Shown in pieces: positions 23,972 to 32,914 of a DNA stretch of 64,000 nt. Each line of letters opens with the position of its first letter. The first letter of the stretch is position 1. Origin of the DNA: an uncultured Bacilli bacterium (GTDB taxonomy: Bacteria; Bacillota_I; Bacilli_A; RF39; UBA660); NCBI GenBank assembly GCA_934096985.1, contig CAKONC010000001.1:124001-188000 (forward strand). Direction: 5' to 3'. The notes beneath the pieces were generated by a model, which ran no database searches, was not told the origin of the DNA, and was given only the letters and a program-made list of their open reading frames with translations. Position numbers and translations under genes: made by a program.

Positions 23972-25351
23972 ATGGAAAAATTAACTATGGAAAAACTTAC
24001 GAATTATTGTAAGAATTATGGATTTATATTTCAAGGTAGTGAAATATATGGAGGACTTGCAAATTCTTGGGATTTTGGACCACTTGGTGCAGAATTAAAA
24101 AGAAATATAAAAAATGCTTGGCTTAAAAAGTTTGTTGAAGAAGATGAAAATAATGTTTCTTTAGATAGTTCAATTTTAATGAATCCTAAAGTATGGGAAG
24201 CATCAGGACATTTGAAAACTTTTGCAGACCCTCTTATAGATTGTAAACATTGCAAAACTAGATATAGAGCAGATAAATTAATTGAAGATTATACAAATGG
24301 AAAAGAAACAGGTGATGGTTGGAACAATGAAAAATTAATTGAATTTATTAAAGAAAATAAAATTACTTGTCCAAAATGTGGAAAAAGTGATTTTACTGAT
24401 ATAAGACAATTTAATTTAATGTTCAAAACATTCCAAGGTGTTACTGAAGAAGCTAAAAGTACAATTTATTTAAGACCTGAAACAGCTCAAGGAATCTTTG
24501 TAAATTTCTTAAATGTACAAAGAAGCATGAGATTAAAAGTACCATTTGGAATTGGCCAAGTTGGAAAAAGCTTTAGAAATGAAATAACTCCGGGAAACTT
24601 TATTTTTAGAGTAAGAGAATTTGAACAAATGGAACTTGAATTTTTCTGTAAACCAGGTACAGAACTTGAATGGTTTAAAATATATAAAGAAAGATGTTTT
24701 AACTTCTTAAAAGATTTAGGTATTAAAGAAGAAAATCTACGTATGCGTGATCATACAAAAGAAGAACTTTGTTTTTACTCAAATGCTACGACTGACATTG
24801 AATATAATTTTCCATTTGGTTTTGGAGAACTTTGGGGAATTGCCTCAAGGACCGATTATGATTTAACTCAACACGAAAAGTTTTCTTCAGAAAATTTAAA
24901 ATATTTAGATCCGGATACTAATGAAAAATATATTCCTTATGTTATAGAGCCTTCTGTAGGTGTTGAAAGATTATTTTTAACAATACTTTGTGATGCTTAT
25001 AATGAAGAGGCTTTAGATGACGGCACAAGTAGAGAAGTACTTAAAATTCATCCATATTTAGCACCTGTAAAAGTAGCTATTTTACCTTTAGTTAAAAAAT
25101 TTCATAGTGAAAAAGCTAGAGAAATATATAGAGCTTTATCTAAAAATTTTGCTTGTTCATTTGATGAAACAGGAAATATTGGTAAACGTTATAGAAGAGC
25201 TGATGCTATAGGAACTCCATTTGCTATAACTATTGATGATGATACTTTAAATAATAATACAGTTACGTTAAGAGACCGTGATACAATGAAACAAATAGTG
25301 ATAAGTTTAGATGATATTACATCTTACGTAAATGAAAAAATTAAATTTTAG
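23972..25351 (+). CDS. glyQS: Glycyl-tRNA synthetase (single-chain type)
   Basis: 459 residues of the dimeric class II GlyRS. Motifs: YGGLANSWDFGPLGAELK at residue 24, zinc CxxC pairs (CKHCKTRY and CPKCGKSDF), motif 2 FRNEITPGNFIFRVREFEQME, and motif 3 VIEPSVGVERLFL; the C-terminal anticodon-binding domain is complete. ATG 23972 follows TAGGAGG; upstream codons are T-box sequence. Expression responds to uncharged tRNA-Gly. proS follows after 16 bases. Confidence 0.97.
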   Translation: MEKLTMEKLTNYCKNYGFIFQGSEIYGGLANSWDFGPLGAELKRNIKNAWLKKFVEEDENNVSLDSSILMNPKVWEASGHLKTFADPLIDCKHCKTRYRADKLIEDYTNGKETGDGWNNEKLIEFIKENKITCPKCGKSDFTDIRQFNLMFKTFQGVTEEAKSTIYLRPETAQGIFVNFLNVQRSMRLKVPFGIGQVGKSFRNEITPGNFIFRVREFEQMELEFFCKPGTELEWFKIYKERCFNFLKDLGIKEENLRMRDHTKEELCFYSNATTDIEYNFPFGFGELWGIASRTDYDLTQHEKFSSENLKYLDPDTNEKYIPYVIEPSVGVERLFLTILCDAYNEEALDDGTSREVLKIHPYLAPVKVAILPLVKKFHSEKAREIYRALSKNFACSFDETGNIGKRYRRADAIGTPFAITIDDDTLNNNTVTLRDRDTMKQIVISLDDITSYVNEKIKF

Positions 25352-25367
25352 AAAGGGAAAAATTTTT

Positions 25368-26804
25368 ATGAATAATAAAATGACAGAAAAAATTACTCCA
25401 AGGGATGGAAACTTTGCACAATGGTATACAGATGTTGTAAAAGTTGCAAAACTTTGTGATTATACTGATGTTAAAGGGTGTATGATTTATTTACCTAATG
25501 GTCAAGCAATTTGGGAAAATATTCAAAATAATATGGACAAAATGTTTAAAGAAACAGGCGTTCAAAATGTATACCTTCCAATGTTAATTCCAGAAAGTTT
25601 ACTTCAAAAAGAAAAAGACCATATAGCTGGTTTTGCACCAGAAGTTGCATGGGTTACAATAGGTGGTAATGAACCTTTAGAAGAAAAAATGTGTATAAGA
25701 CCTACAAGTGAAACATTATTTTGTAATTATTGGCAAAAGGAAGTTAAATCTTATAGAGATTTACCAAAAATATATAATCAATGGTGCTCAGTTTTGCGTT
25801 GGGAAAAAACTACTAGACCATATTTAAGAAGTCGTGAATTTTTATGGCAAGAAGGTCATACAATTCATTCAACTAGTAAAGAAGCAATGGATAGAACTTT
25901 GCAAATGCTTGATATATATACCAAATTTAGTAGAGATTATTTAGCTATTCCAATGGTTACTGGAGAAAAAACTCCTTCGGAAAAGTTTGCAGGTGCAGAA
26001 AATACTTATACTATGGAAGCAATGATGCATGATGGAAAAGCACTTCAATCTGGTACAACTCACTATTTCGGTCAAAGCTTTGCAGATGCTTTTAATATCA
26101 AATTTTTAAATAAAGAAAATAAATTAGAAACAGTTTATGAAACATCTTGGGGAACATCTACAAGATTAATTGGTGCTCTTATTATGGTTCATGGTGATGA
26201 TAATGGCTTAGTTCTTCCACCAAAAATTGCTCCAGTGCAAGTAGTAATTGTTCCAATTGCATCACATAAAGAGGGTGTAATGGAAAGTACAAATGAAATC
26301 TATGAAGATTTAAAAAATGCTGGTGTTAGGGTAAAAATTGATGATAGTGATAAAACTCCAGGATTTAAATTTAATGAAAGTGAAGTTCAAGGAATCCCAC
26401 TTCGAATTGAAGTTGGCCCAAGAGATTTAGAAAATGGAGAAGTTACTTTAGCAATAAGGTTTACTCATGAAAAAGAAACGATTAAACTTGAAAATATTGT
26501 AAGTAATGTTATTCAAAAACTTGAAACTATTCAAAATGGTATGCTTGAAAAAGCCACTGAATTTGTTTCATCTCATATTTATGAAGCAAAAAATATGGAT
26601 GAAATGATAAATATAGCAAATACTAAAGAAGGTTTTATTAAAGCTGATTGGTGTGGAAGTGAGGAATGTGAAGATAAAATTAAGGAACTTACGGGAGGTG
26701 CTGGAAGTAGATGCATTCCATTTGATGAAAAGTTAATAACAGGAAAATGTATTTGTTGTGGCAAAGATGCTAAACATAATGTAATTTGGGGCAAATCATA
26801 CTAA
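25368..26804 (+). CDS. proS: Prolyl-tRNA synthetase (short, archaeal/eukaryal-like type)
   Basis: 478 residues. Motifs: RPTSETLFCNYWQKEVKSYRDLP near residue 110, RWEKTTRPYLRSREFLWQEGHT, HYFGQSFADAF, SWGTSTRLIGAL, and a C-terminal zinc-binding domain with CGSEECEDKIK and GKCICCGKDA. The absence of an editing insertion between motifs 2 and 3 places it in the short ProRS class. ATG 25368 has AAAGGGAAAAA upstream. Likely co-transcribed with glyQS under the glycine T-box. Confidence 0.95.
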   Translation: MNNKMTEKITPRDGNFAQWYTDVVKVAKLCDYTDVKGCMIYLPNGQAIWENIQNNMDKMFKETGVQNVYLPMLIPESLLQKEKDHIAGFAPEVAWVTIGGNEPLEEKMCIRPTSETLFCNYWQKEVKSYRDLPKIYNQWCSVLRWEKTTRPYLRSREFLWQEGHTIHSTSKEAMDRTLQMLDIYTKFSRDYLAIPMVTGEKTPSEKFAGAENTYTMEAMMHDGKALQSGTTHYFGQSFADAFNIKFLNKENKLETVYETSWGTSTRLIGALIMVHGDDNGLVLPPKIAPVQVVIVPIASHKEGVMESTNEIYEDLKNAGVRVKIDDSDKTPGFKFNESEVQGIPLRIEVGPRDLENGEVTLAIRFTHEKETIKLENIVSNVIQKLETIQNGMLEKATEFVSSHIYEAKNMDEMINIANTKEGFIKADWCGSEECEDKIKELTGGAGSRCIPFDEKLITGKCICCGKDAKHNVIWGKSY

Positions 26805-26817
26805 AAAATATTAAAAA

Positions 26818-26857
26818 AATCTATTTTGGCAGTCTATTGCATAATAGATTTTTTTTT
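26818..26857 (+). terminator. Intrinsic terminator of glyQS-proS
   Basis: AATCTATT (26818-26825) pairs with AATAGATT (26843-26850) and a T run follows. A TATAAT for sepF is at 26860-26865. Confidence 0.85.
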
Positions 26858-26892
26858 AGTATAATTAAATGGATACTAGGAGGCAAATATAT

Positions 26893-27303
26893 ATGGGCTT
26901 TAAATTAAAAAAATTGTTTGTTGATAATGATGATGATGTAATGCAAAATGTTAGTGAAGATGAATTTTATACAATAAGTAAAGATGATGCAATGAAGGAA
27001 GCAGATAAAGTTGGAAATAAAATGATATTATTAGAACCAAGAGCTTATTCTGAATCTCAACAAATCGCAGATCATCTTAAAAATCGTAATTCTGTAGTGG
27101 TAAATTTAAAAAGGGTAACAGCAGAGCAAGCTAAAAGGATTATTGATTTTTTAAGTGGTTGTATTTATTCAATTGGTGGGTCTATGCAAAAAATTGGTGT
27201 TGGAATATATTTATGTACGCCAAAAAATGTTAATGTTCAAGGAAAAATAACTGACGAAGCTGATAAAAAAGAAAAAGAAGAATCTGAAGAAATAGATTGG
27301 TAA
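26893..27303 (+). CDS. sepF: Cell division protein SepF
   Basis: 136 residues. N-terminal membrane-targeting helix MGFKLKKLFVDND, then the SepF core: LLEPRAYSESQQIADHLKNR, VVVNLKRVTAEQAKRIIDFL and SGCIYSIGGSMQKIGVGIYL. SepF anchors and bundles FtsZ at the septum. AGGAGG nine bases upstream fixes the start at 26893, not at the earlier in-frame ATG at 26869. It is followed by divIVA, the usual partner. Confidence 0.95.
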   Translation: MGFKLKKLFVDNDDDVMQNVSEDEFYTISKDDAMKEADKVGNKMILLEPRAYSESQQIADHLKNRNSVVVNLKRVTAEQAKRIIDFLSGCIYSIGGSMQKIGVGIYLCTPKNVNVQGKITDEADKKEKEESEEIDW

Positions 27304-27316
27304 AGGGGTCTAAACC

Positions 27317-27742
27317 ATGGTTAAATTTAGAACAAATATCTATGGTTATAATAAAGATGATGTTGTTAAGTTTGTTAATAAAGTAGCTGAAGAATATGAA
27401 AATATTTATCAAAAATTACGTACGGCAACTTTAGAAGCAGAAAGTCTTAGAAAAGAGATTGAAAAATATCAAAACTTAGAAAAGACTTTAAACGACACTC
27501 TTTTGCTTGCACAAGAAACTAGTGCAAACGCACAAAAAGCTGCTTTTGCACAAAGCAAATTAATTATTGAAGATGCAAAAAATAATGCCTCGAAAATAGT
27601 TAATAATTCCTTGGTTAAAGCTCAAAATATAGAACGTGAAGCAGAAGAATTGCAACGAAAAGTTATAAGTTATAAAAAGAGGTTTATTGCTTTGGTCGAG
27701 TCACAAGTTGATGAGATGGATAAATTTGATGAAAGGCTTTAA
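27317..27742 (+). CDS. divIVA: DivIVA-like polar/septal protein
   Basis: 141 residues. N-terminal lipid-binding motif VKFRTNIYGYNKDDVVKFVN, then a long coiled coil (residues 30-130) with heptad pattern. Shorter than Bacillus DivIVA (164). It marks curved membrane at septa and poles. The stop codon adjoins the cdsA ATG with no gap. Confidence 0.85.
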   Translation: MVKFRTNIYGYNKDDVVKFVNKVAEEYENIYQKLRTATLEAESLRKEIEKYQNLEKTLNDTLLLAQETSANAQKAAFAQSKLIIEDAKNNASKIVNNSLVKAQNIEREAEELQRKVISYKKRFIALVESQVDEMDKFDERL

Positions 27743-28537
27743 ATGAAAACGAGAATTATTAGTGCCATCATAGCAATTGCTATAGCTGTGCCGTTTGTTT
27801 ATTTTGGAAAAGAATTATTTATGTTTGGAATAGGGCTTATTTGTTTGTGGTCATATAAAGAGATTATGGATTTAAAAAAAACTCATAAAAAAATTCCAAA
27901 TGTACCAATGTTTTTAGGATTATTTGGACTACTTATGATAGTGTTTGCAAATACTAGTTATTCACTTTATTATAGTGGAGTATCTTACATTTATTTAGCA
28001 GTACTTTGTTTTACATTGATTGTACCAACACTATTTTACGAGGATAACAAATACACAATAAAAGACGCGTTTCACTTAGTTGGGTTACTTTTATTTGTAG
28101 GACTTGGTTTTAATAGCATTATTTTAGTAAGGAATATAGATATTAAGTTATTTTTATATTTGGTATCTATACCTGTAATAACTGATTCATTTGCTCTTTT
28201 TGTAGGCAAAAGATTTGGAAAAAATAAAATGTGTCCGAATATTAGCCCTAAAAAAACTTGGGAAGGTATGATAGGAGGAACCATTTTTGGAACAATTATT
28301 CCACTTATTATCTATTATCTATTTTTTAAAGAGTTTAACTTTATTATAGTTTTAATAACATTTATTTTAACTATAATGGATCAAATTGGTGATTTGATAT
28401 TTAGTAAATTAAAAAGAGAAAATGATATAAAAGATTTTTCAAACATTATGCCTGGACACGGTGGTGCCCTAGATAGACTTGATAGTACACTTGTTATATT
28501 TATTACATATGTAGCACTATCTTTAATATTATTATAA
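27743..28537 (+). CDS. cdsA: Phosphatidate cytidylyltransferase
   Basis: 264 residues, about eight membrane helices, and the C-terminal CDP-alcohol signature: SPKKTWEGMIGGTIFGT near residue 172, and MPGHGGALDRLDS near residue 235 with conserved Asp/Arg. It makes CDP-diacylglycerol for phospholipid synthesis. Followed by rseP after 13 bases, the widely conserved order. Confidence 0.97.
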   Translation: MKTRIISAIIAIAIAVPFVYFGKELFMFGIGLICLWSYKEIMDLKKTHKKIPNVPMFLGLFGLLMIVFANTSYSLYYSGVSYIYLAVLCFTLIVPTLFYEDNKYTIKDAFHLVGLLLFVGLGFNSIILVRNIDIKLFLYLVSIPVITDSFALFVGKRFGKNKMCPNISPKKTWEGMIGGTIFGTIIPLIIYYLFFKEFNFIIVLITFILTIMDQIGDLIFSKLKRENDIKDFSNIMPGHGGALDRLDSTLVIFITYVALSLILL

Positions 28538-28550
28538 AGGAGGAAGAAAA

Positions 28551-29624
28551 ATGTTTACAAGTATTGGATTATTTCTAGTAAAAATATTATTACTTTTATT
28601 TATTTTAGGTATAATTATTTTAGTTCATGAATTTGGCCATTTCATTTGGGCAAAAAAATTTGGTGTTTATATTTATGAATTTTCTATAGGTATGGGTCCA
28701 GTTATTCATACTCATAAAGGAAAAAAAGATAAAATAGATTATAATATTCGTCTTATACCAATTGGTGGATTTGTTTCAATGGCTGGTGAGGTATATGATA
28801 ATGATGAAAAAATACCTAAATCTAAATTAATGTGTAATAAAAAATGGTATCAAAGGCTTATTATTTTAGTTGCTGGTGTTGTTAATAATTTTATTTTAGC
28901 AATTGTCATACTTTTTGTTTATACATTAATTTGGGGTGGCGGAGCTATAACTCCTAAAGTTAGTGAAACAGTGGCAGATAAACCTGCTGCTCTTGCGGGA
29001 ATTAAAGCGGGTGATGTAATTACAAGTATTAATGGTTATCATGTTTCATCTTGGGATAAAGCTCAAATAATTTTATATTATAAAAACAATAAAGAATATT
29101 ATACATTTGAAGTAAAACATGAAGATGGTAAAAAGGAAACAATTAAGGTAAAACCAGAAATTATTAAAGATGAAGAAACTGGTACTGAAAGCAAATTATT
29201 TGGAATAAAAATCAAAGAAGCAGATACTTCAAATATATTTAAAGCATTTATTTATAGTATTCAAAAATTTGCTAGTATTATAAGCTCTATGGTTTATACA
29301 ATATGGGGATTAATTGCTGGTAAAATAGGCCTTTCTGCATTATCTGGTCCTGTTGGAATTTATGAAGTTGTAGGTCAAACAATTAATTACGGAGTTAATT
29401 ATTTCTTATATATATTAGCGTTCTTATCAATAAATGTTGGCTTTATAAATATATTGCCATTTCCAGCATTTGATGGAGGACATGTATTATTCTTAATTAT
29501 TGAAAAAATTAAAGGCAAACCCGTAAATGCTAAGTTTGAAAGTACGTTCCATTTAATTGGCTTTGTATTAATATTCTTGCTTATGATAATTGTTACAATA
29601 AATGATATAATTAAGTTGTTTTAA
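28551..29624 (+). CDS. rseP: Site-2 protease RseP/RasP
   Basis: 357 residues. HEFGHF (zinc HExxH) near residue 27 in the first membrane helix, a PDZ domain (PAALAGIKAGDVITSINGY, residues about 140-205), and the C-terminal FPAFDGGH motif near residue 305 with the third zinc ligand. It cleaves membrane-embedded anti-sigma factors and signal peptides. GGAGG precedes ATG. Confidence 0.96.
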   Translation: MFTSIGLFLVKILLLLFILGIIILVHEFGHFIWAKKFGVYIYEFSIGMGPVIHTHKGKKDKIDYNIRLIPIGGFVSMAGEVYDNDEKIPKSKLMCNKKWYQRLIILVAGVVNNFILAIVILFVYTLIWGGGAITPKVSETVADKPAALAGIKAGDVITSINGYHVSSWDKAQIILYYKNNKEYYTFEVKHEDGKKETIKVKPEIIKDEETGTESKLFGIKIKEADTSNIFKAFIYSIQKFASIISSMVYTIWGLIAGKIGLSALSGPVGIYEVVGQTINYGVNYFLYILAFLSINVGFINILPFPAFDGGHVLFLIIEKIKGKPVNAKFESTFHLIGFVLIFLLMIIVTINDIIKLF

Positions 29625-29638
29625 CTTAATTATTTTTT
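29609..29638 (+). terminator. Intrinsic terminator of the sepF-rseP operon
   Basis: AATTAAGTT (29609-29617) pairs with AACTTAATT (29623-29631), with a T run ending just before the tRNA gene. Confidence 0.85.
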
Positions 29639-29716
29639 GTCCTCGTAACTCAATTTGAATAGAGTACTTGCCTCCGACGCAAGAAGTTATGGGTTTAAAT
29701 CCCATCGAGGACACCA
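29639..29716 (+). tRNA. tRNA-Arg (CCG)
   Basis: 78-nt cloverleaf with encoded CCA: acceptor GTCCTCG / CGAGGAC, anticodon stem CTTGC / GCAAG around CTCCGAC (anticodon CCG), T arm ATGGG / CCCAT with loop TTTAAAT, which departs from the usual TTCGAAT. It begins at the last base of the preceding terminator T run, so it must be transcribed by read-through. Confidence 0.92.
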
Positions 29717-29822
29717 TAATTTAAATGTAAAGTTTTTGATGTTATATTTAACTACTTTACAAACACGTTTTTATTATGTTAAACTTGTTATGTTAAGTAG
29801 ATAATTAGAAAGGAAAATTGAA

Positions 29823-30500
29823 ATGGGAAAAAATACTCAAACAAAAATTATGTTACTTGCAACAACTGTATTTTTATTAATTGTTGTATCTGCAGCAACA
29901 TTTGCATATTTTGGTTCATTTACAACAACTCTTACAGGAAATGTAGCCGTAAACATTAATGCAGCTTCCCCAGGAAATGCTACTTTAGTTACAACAGCAG
30001 CAGCATTAAATTTACAAGTTCCCGCAAAAAATATGAGTGAACTTAATAAGGGAACGAAAGCAGGAACTGCATCTGGTAGTTTAAATGTTAACCTAACTGG
30101 AACGTCAGGAACTACAACAACCTGTACGTATGACATTGTATTTGAATATACTACAAGTTCAAATATATATGGTTTAAGTCCTACGACTGTAACAGACTCA
30201 ACAAAAAATGAAATTACTTTATTAGTTGCAACACCAACAGGTGCTGGTGGAACAAATAATTATTCTACAGAAAAAAGTTTTGCATATGATTCATCGACTT
30301 GGACTGCAAAAACTTCTTCAGCGGGAGCAAAAAGAACTATAGTTACTGGTGCAACAATAAAAAGTACTGGAACATCAACAGTTCAAAAATGGACATTTAC
30401 TTCAAATTATTATAATTTAGACGTAGCTCAAACACAGTTGGCAGGCAAGAATTTTGCAGGTAAATTTTATGTAACTAATAACTCTTGTAGTGCGTCATAA
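29823..30500 (+). CDS. Exported TasA/CalY-like Thr-rich protein
   Basis: 225 residues. The N-terminus KIMLLATTVFLLIVVSAATF followed by AYFGSF is the signal peptide type of SipW-dependent exported proteins (TasA/CalY-like). The mature part is extremely rich in Thr, Ala, Gly and Asn and poor in charged residues, predicting a beta-rich secreted or fibre-forming domain; two Cys (CTYDIV, NNSCSAS) could form a disulfide. RBS AAAGGAAAA precedes ATG. It stands alone with its own terminator. The exact function, such as matrix fibre, is inference. Confidence 0.65.
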   Translation: MGKNTQTKIMLLATTVFLLIVVSAATFAYFGSFTTTLTGNVAVNINAASPGNATLVTTAAALNLQVPAKNMSELNKGTKAGTASGSLNVNLTGTSGTTTTCTYDIVFEYTTSSNIYGLSPTTVTDSTKNEITLLVATPTGAGGTNNYSTEKSFAYDSSTWTAKTSSAGAKRTIVTGATIKSTGTSTVQKWTFTSNYYNLDVAQTQLAGKNFAGKFYVTNNSCSAS

Positions 30501-30525
30501 AGCAAGAAATTAACTTGCTTTTTTG
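30500..30525 (+). terminator. Intrinsic terminator
   Basis: AAGCAAG (30500-30506) pairs with CTTGCTT (30514-30520), then T residues. Confidence 0.85.
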
Positions 30526-30569
30526 TTTACATAGAAATTATATAGTGATAATATTAATATGGTGATAGT

Positions 30570-31076
30570 ATGGAAATTAAAAAATCAAAACAAGAAATTG
30601 TAAAAATGTTATTAAAGGAAAATTTAGACAGTAATGATGAAGATGAACTTCTTGATATGCTTATTAATGAGCCAATAGCTGTTGATGTAGATAAACAAAG
30701 TGATTTAAACAGAACTTTTGGCGATAAACTAGCAGATAAAATTACAGAAGTTGCTGGAAGTTGGCCATTTATTATAGGTTTAATTATTTTTTTAGTTATG
30801 TGGATTTTATTAAATATTTTTATTTTAAAAGATGCTGATCCATATCCATTTATTTTACTAAATCTTTTACTTTCATGTGTTGCAGCACTTCAAGCACCAA
30901 TCATTATGATGAGTCAAAATAGAGAATCTAAAAAGGATAGACTAAGAAGTTTAAATGATTACAAAACAGATTTAAAAAGTGAACTTATTTTAGAGGAACT
31001 TCACCTGAATTTACAAAAAATTATTAATAATCAAAATAAAATACTTAAACTGTTAGAGAATAAAGATGAAGAATAA
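30570..31076 (+). CDS. DUF1003 membrane protein
   Basis: 168 residues. DUF1003 pattern: FGDKLADKITEVAGSWPFII at residue 50, two membrane helices (GLIIFLVMWILLNIFIL; YPFILLNLLLSCVAALQAPIIMMSQNR) and a Lys-rich helical tail. These are family-typical, including the SWPFI and ALQAPxIMMSQNR motifs. Function unknown. GGTGATAGT RBS. Confidence 0.9.
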   Translation: MEIKKSKQEIVKMLLKENLDSNDEDELLDMLINEPIAVDVDKQSDLNRTFGDKLADKITEVAGSWPFIIGLIIFLVMWILLNIFILKDADPYPFILLNLLLSCVAALQAPIIMMSQNRESKKDRLRSLNDYKTDLKSELILEELHLNLQKIINNQNKILKLLENKDEE

Positions 31077-31102
31077 TAGTTTATTTCTTAATATTTAAAT
31101 GG

Positions 31103-31108
31103 TATACT
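31103..31108 (+). promoter_or_regulatory. -10 box next to an initiation codon
   Basis: TATACT at 31103-31108 ends six bases before the ATG at 31115. No Shine-Dalgarno lies between them, so the transcript may be leaderless. The matching -35 (around 31080) is weak. Confidence 0.35.
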
Positions 31109-31114
31109 ACTTGT

Positions 31115-32914
31115 ATGAAAAAGAAGTTTATAAATTTATTTTTAAGTATTATTTCAACACTTTCATTGTTTTTAAATTTTAAAAAAGTATATTTGAATAA
31201 AAGTGGTATTATAAATATATGGAGTACTATTTTAATTATTATATTTATAGTTATCTTTTATTTGTTTTATAATAAAATAGACTTACGAAAAAATTCTAAA
31301 GAAGATAAACTTTTATCTACATTATTTTCTATTTTTACTTTAATAGGACAAAGTTATCGGAGTGTTTCTAGTTTAAGTATTTTATTTAAAAAATATATGT
31401 TTGTTTTTACAATATTTAGATTTATAGGCTTATATTTTATCTTTTTACTTTTAATTTATTATTATAGAAAGTGTATTAATATTTTTAAAATGCGTCCTGA
31501 TTTAAAAGAAAACAAATTTATAAAAGTATTTAATAAGCATCCATTTTTAATTAGTTTATCTATTATTTGTTTAGCGTGGTTAATATATTATATTGCATTT
31601 TATCCTGCTGTTTTATCACCAGATCCTAGCTATCAAATAAAACAAGCCTTTAATGTTAGAACAAAATATAATGATTATTCTATTCAAATTAATCCTAAAG
31701 TAAATATTACAAATCATCATCCCGTGTTTCATACACTTCTTTTAGGTGGATGTATAAGACTTGGAAGAATTATTTTAAATGATAATTTTGGTTTATTTAT
31801 TTATACGTTTACACAAGGAATGTTTTTGGCAATTACGCTTGCATATACAGTTTTGTTGTTAAAAAAGAAAAATGTTCAAAATAAATATTTAATACCACTT
31901 TTACTTATTTATTCATTTGTTCCATGTTTTCCATTTTATGCAATTAATATGAATAAAGATGTTTATTATACAACGTTTATTATCTGGTTAATAATTCTTT
32001 TGATAAAATATATTGAGTGCTTTAAAAATTCTAAGGTAACGAAAGCATTTATGTTTCAATACTTTGTTGTTTCCATATTTTTATGTTTATTTAGAAATAA
32101 TGGAATATTTTTGATTTTAGTACTTCTTCCTTTTTTATATAAATTTAGCAAAAAAAATAGAGTAAGTATTTTACTTATTACACTTTTTATAACTGGATTA
32201 TATTATTCTTATACTAAAGTTTTACTTCCAAAACTTGGTGTTACTGGTACGAGCGTAAGAGAGGTATTAAGTATACCATTTCAACAAAGTGCTAGATATA
32301 TAAAATATTATGAGGACGAAATTTCCTTGAAGGATAAAGAAAATATAGGAAAAGTTTTAAACTATGAGGTTATTAAAACTAGTTATGATCCACAGCTTTC
32401 AGACCCTGTAAAAAATACCTACAATAAATATGCTACAAAAAAAGATTTGTTAAATTATTTTGATACTTGGGCTCATGGCTTTATAAAAAGACCATTTCTT
32501 TATATAGATGCAACATTAAATAATATTTATGGTTTTTTTGACCCTGGTGATATTCATTGGTATATATATTCGGGATATAATAGTACAATAACTGAAAATG
32601 GCCTTGTAGATTATCATTATAATAATTTAAAGATTTTACGAGTTATTCTTAAAAATTATGCTTATGCATTTAAGGTTATTCCTGTGTTAGGTTTAATTGT
32701 TATACCTGGATTTAATACCTGGATTTTACTTTATTTAATTATATATATTTTAAAATCTAAAAAGAAAGATGAAATTATCATATTACTTCCTATGATAATT
32801 TCACTGGTATTTTGCGTTTTAGGACCTGCAAATAACTATTACAGATACGCAATGCCATATATCTTTTCAATGCCATTTATCATAGTATATTATTTAAATA
32901 AAAAAGTTAGATAA
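31115..32914 (+). CDS. Large polytopic membrane protein (DUF6020-like)
   Basis: 599 residues with about twelve membrane helices. It has the GT-C-like extracytoplasmic loop after the fifth helix: FYPAVLSPDPSYQIKQAF near residue 160 and INPKVNITNHHPVFHTLLLG, typical of DUF6020 proteins in Bacillota. Members are thought to act in polymer or lipid glycosylation, but no reaction is proven. Its 3' end overlaps the converging tmcAL gene by eight bases. Confidence 0.65.
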   Translation: MKKKFINLFLSIISTLSLFLNFKKVYLNKSGIINIWSTILIIIFIVIFYLFYNKIDLRKNSKEDKLLSTLFSIFTLIGQSYRSVSSLSILFKKYMFVFTIFRFIGLYFIFLLLIYYYRKCINIFKMRPDLKENKFIKVFNKHPFLISLSIICLAWLIYYIAFYPAVLSPDPSYQIKQAFNVRTKYNDYSIQINPKVNITNHHPVFHTLLLGGCIRLGRIILNDNFGLFIYTFTQGMFLAITLAYTVLLLKKKNVQNKYLIPLLLIYSFVPCFPFYAINMNKDVYYTTFIIWLIILLIKYIECFKNSKVTKAFMFQYFVVSIFLCLFRNNGIFLILVLLPFLYKFSKKNRVSILLITLFITGLYYSYTKVLLPKLGVTGTSVREVLSIPFQQSARYIKYYEDEISLKDKENIGKVLNYEVIKTSYDPQLSDPVKNTYNKYATKKDLLNYFDTWAHGFIKRPFLYIDATLNNIYGFFDPGDIHWYIYSGYNSTITENGLVDYHYNNLKILRVILKNYAYAFKVIPVLGLIVIPGFNTWILLYLIIYILKSKKKDEIIILLPMIISLVFCVLGPANNYYRYAMPYIFSMPFIIVYYLNKKVR

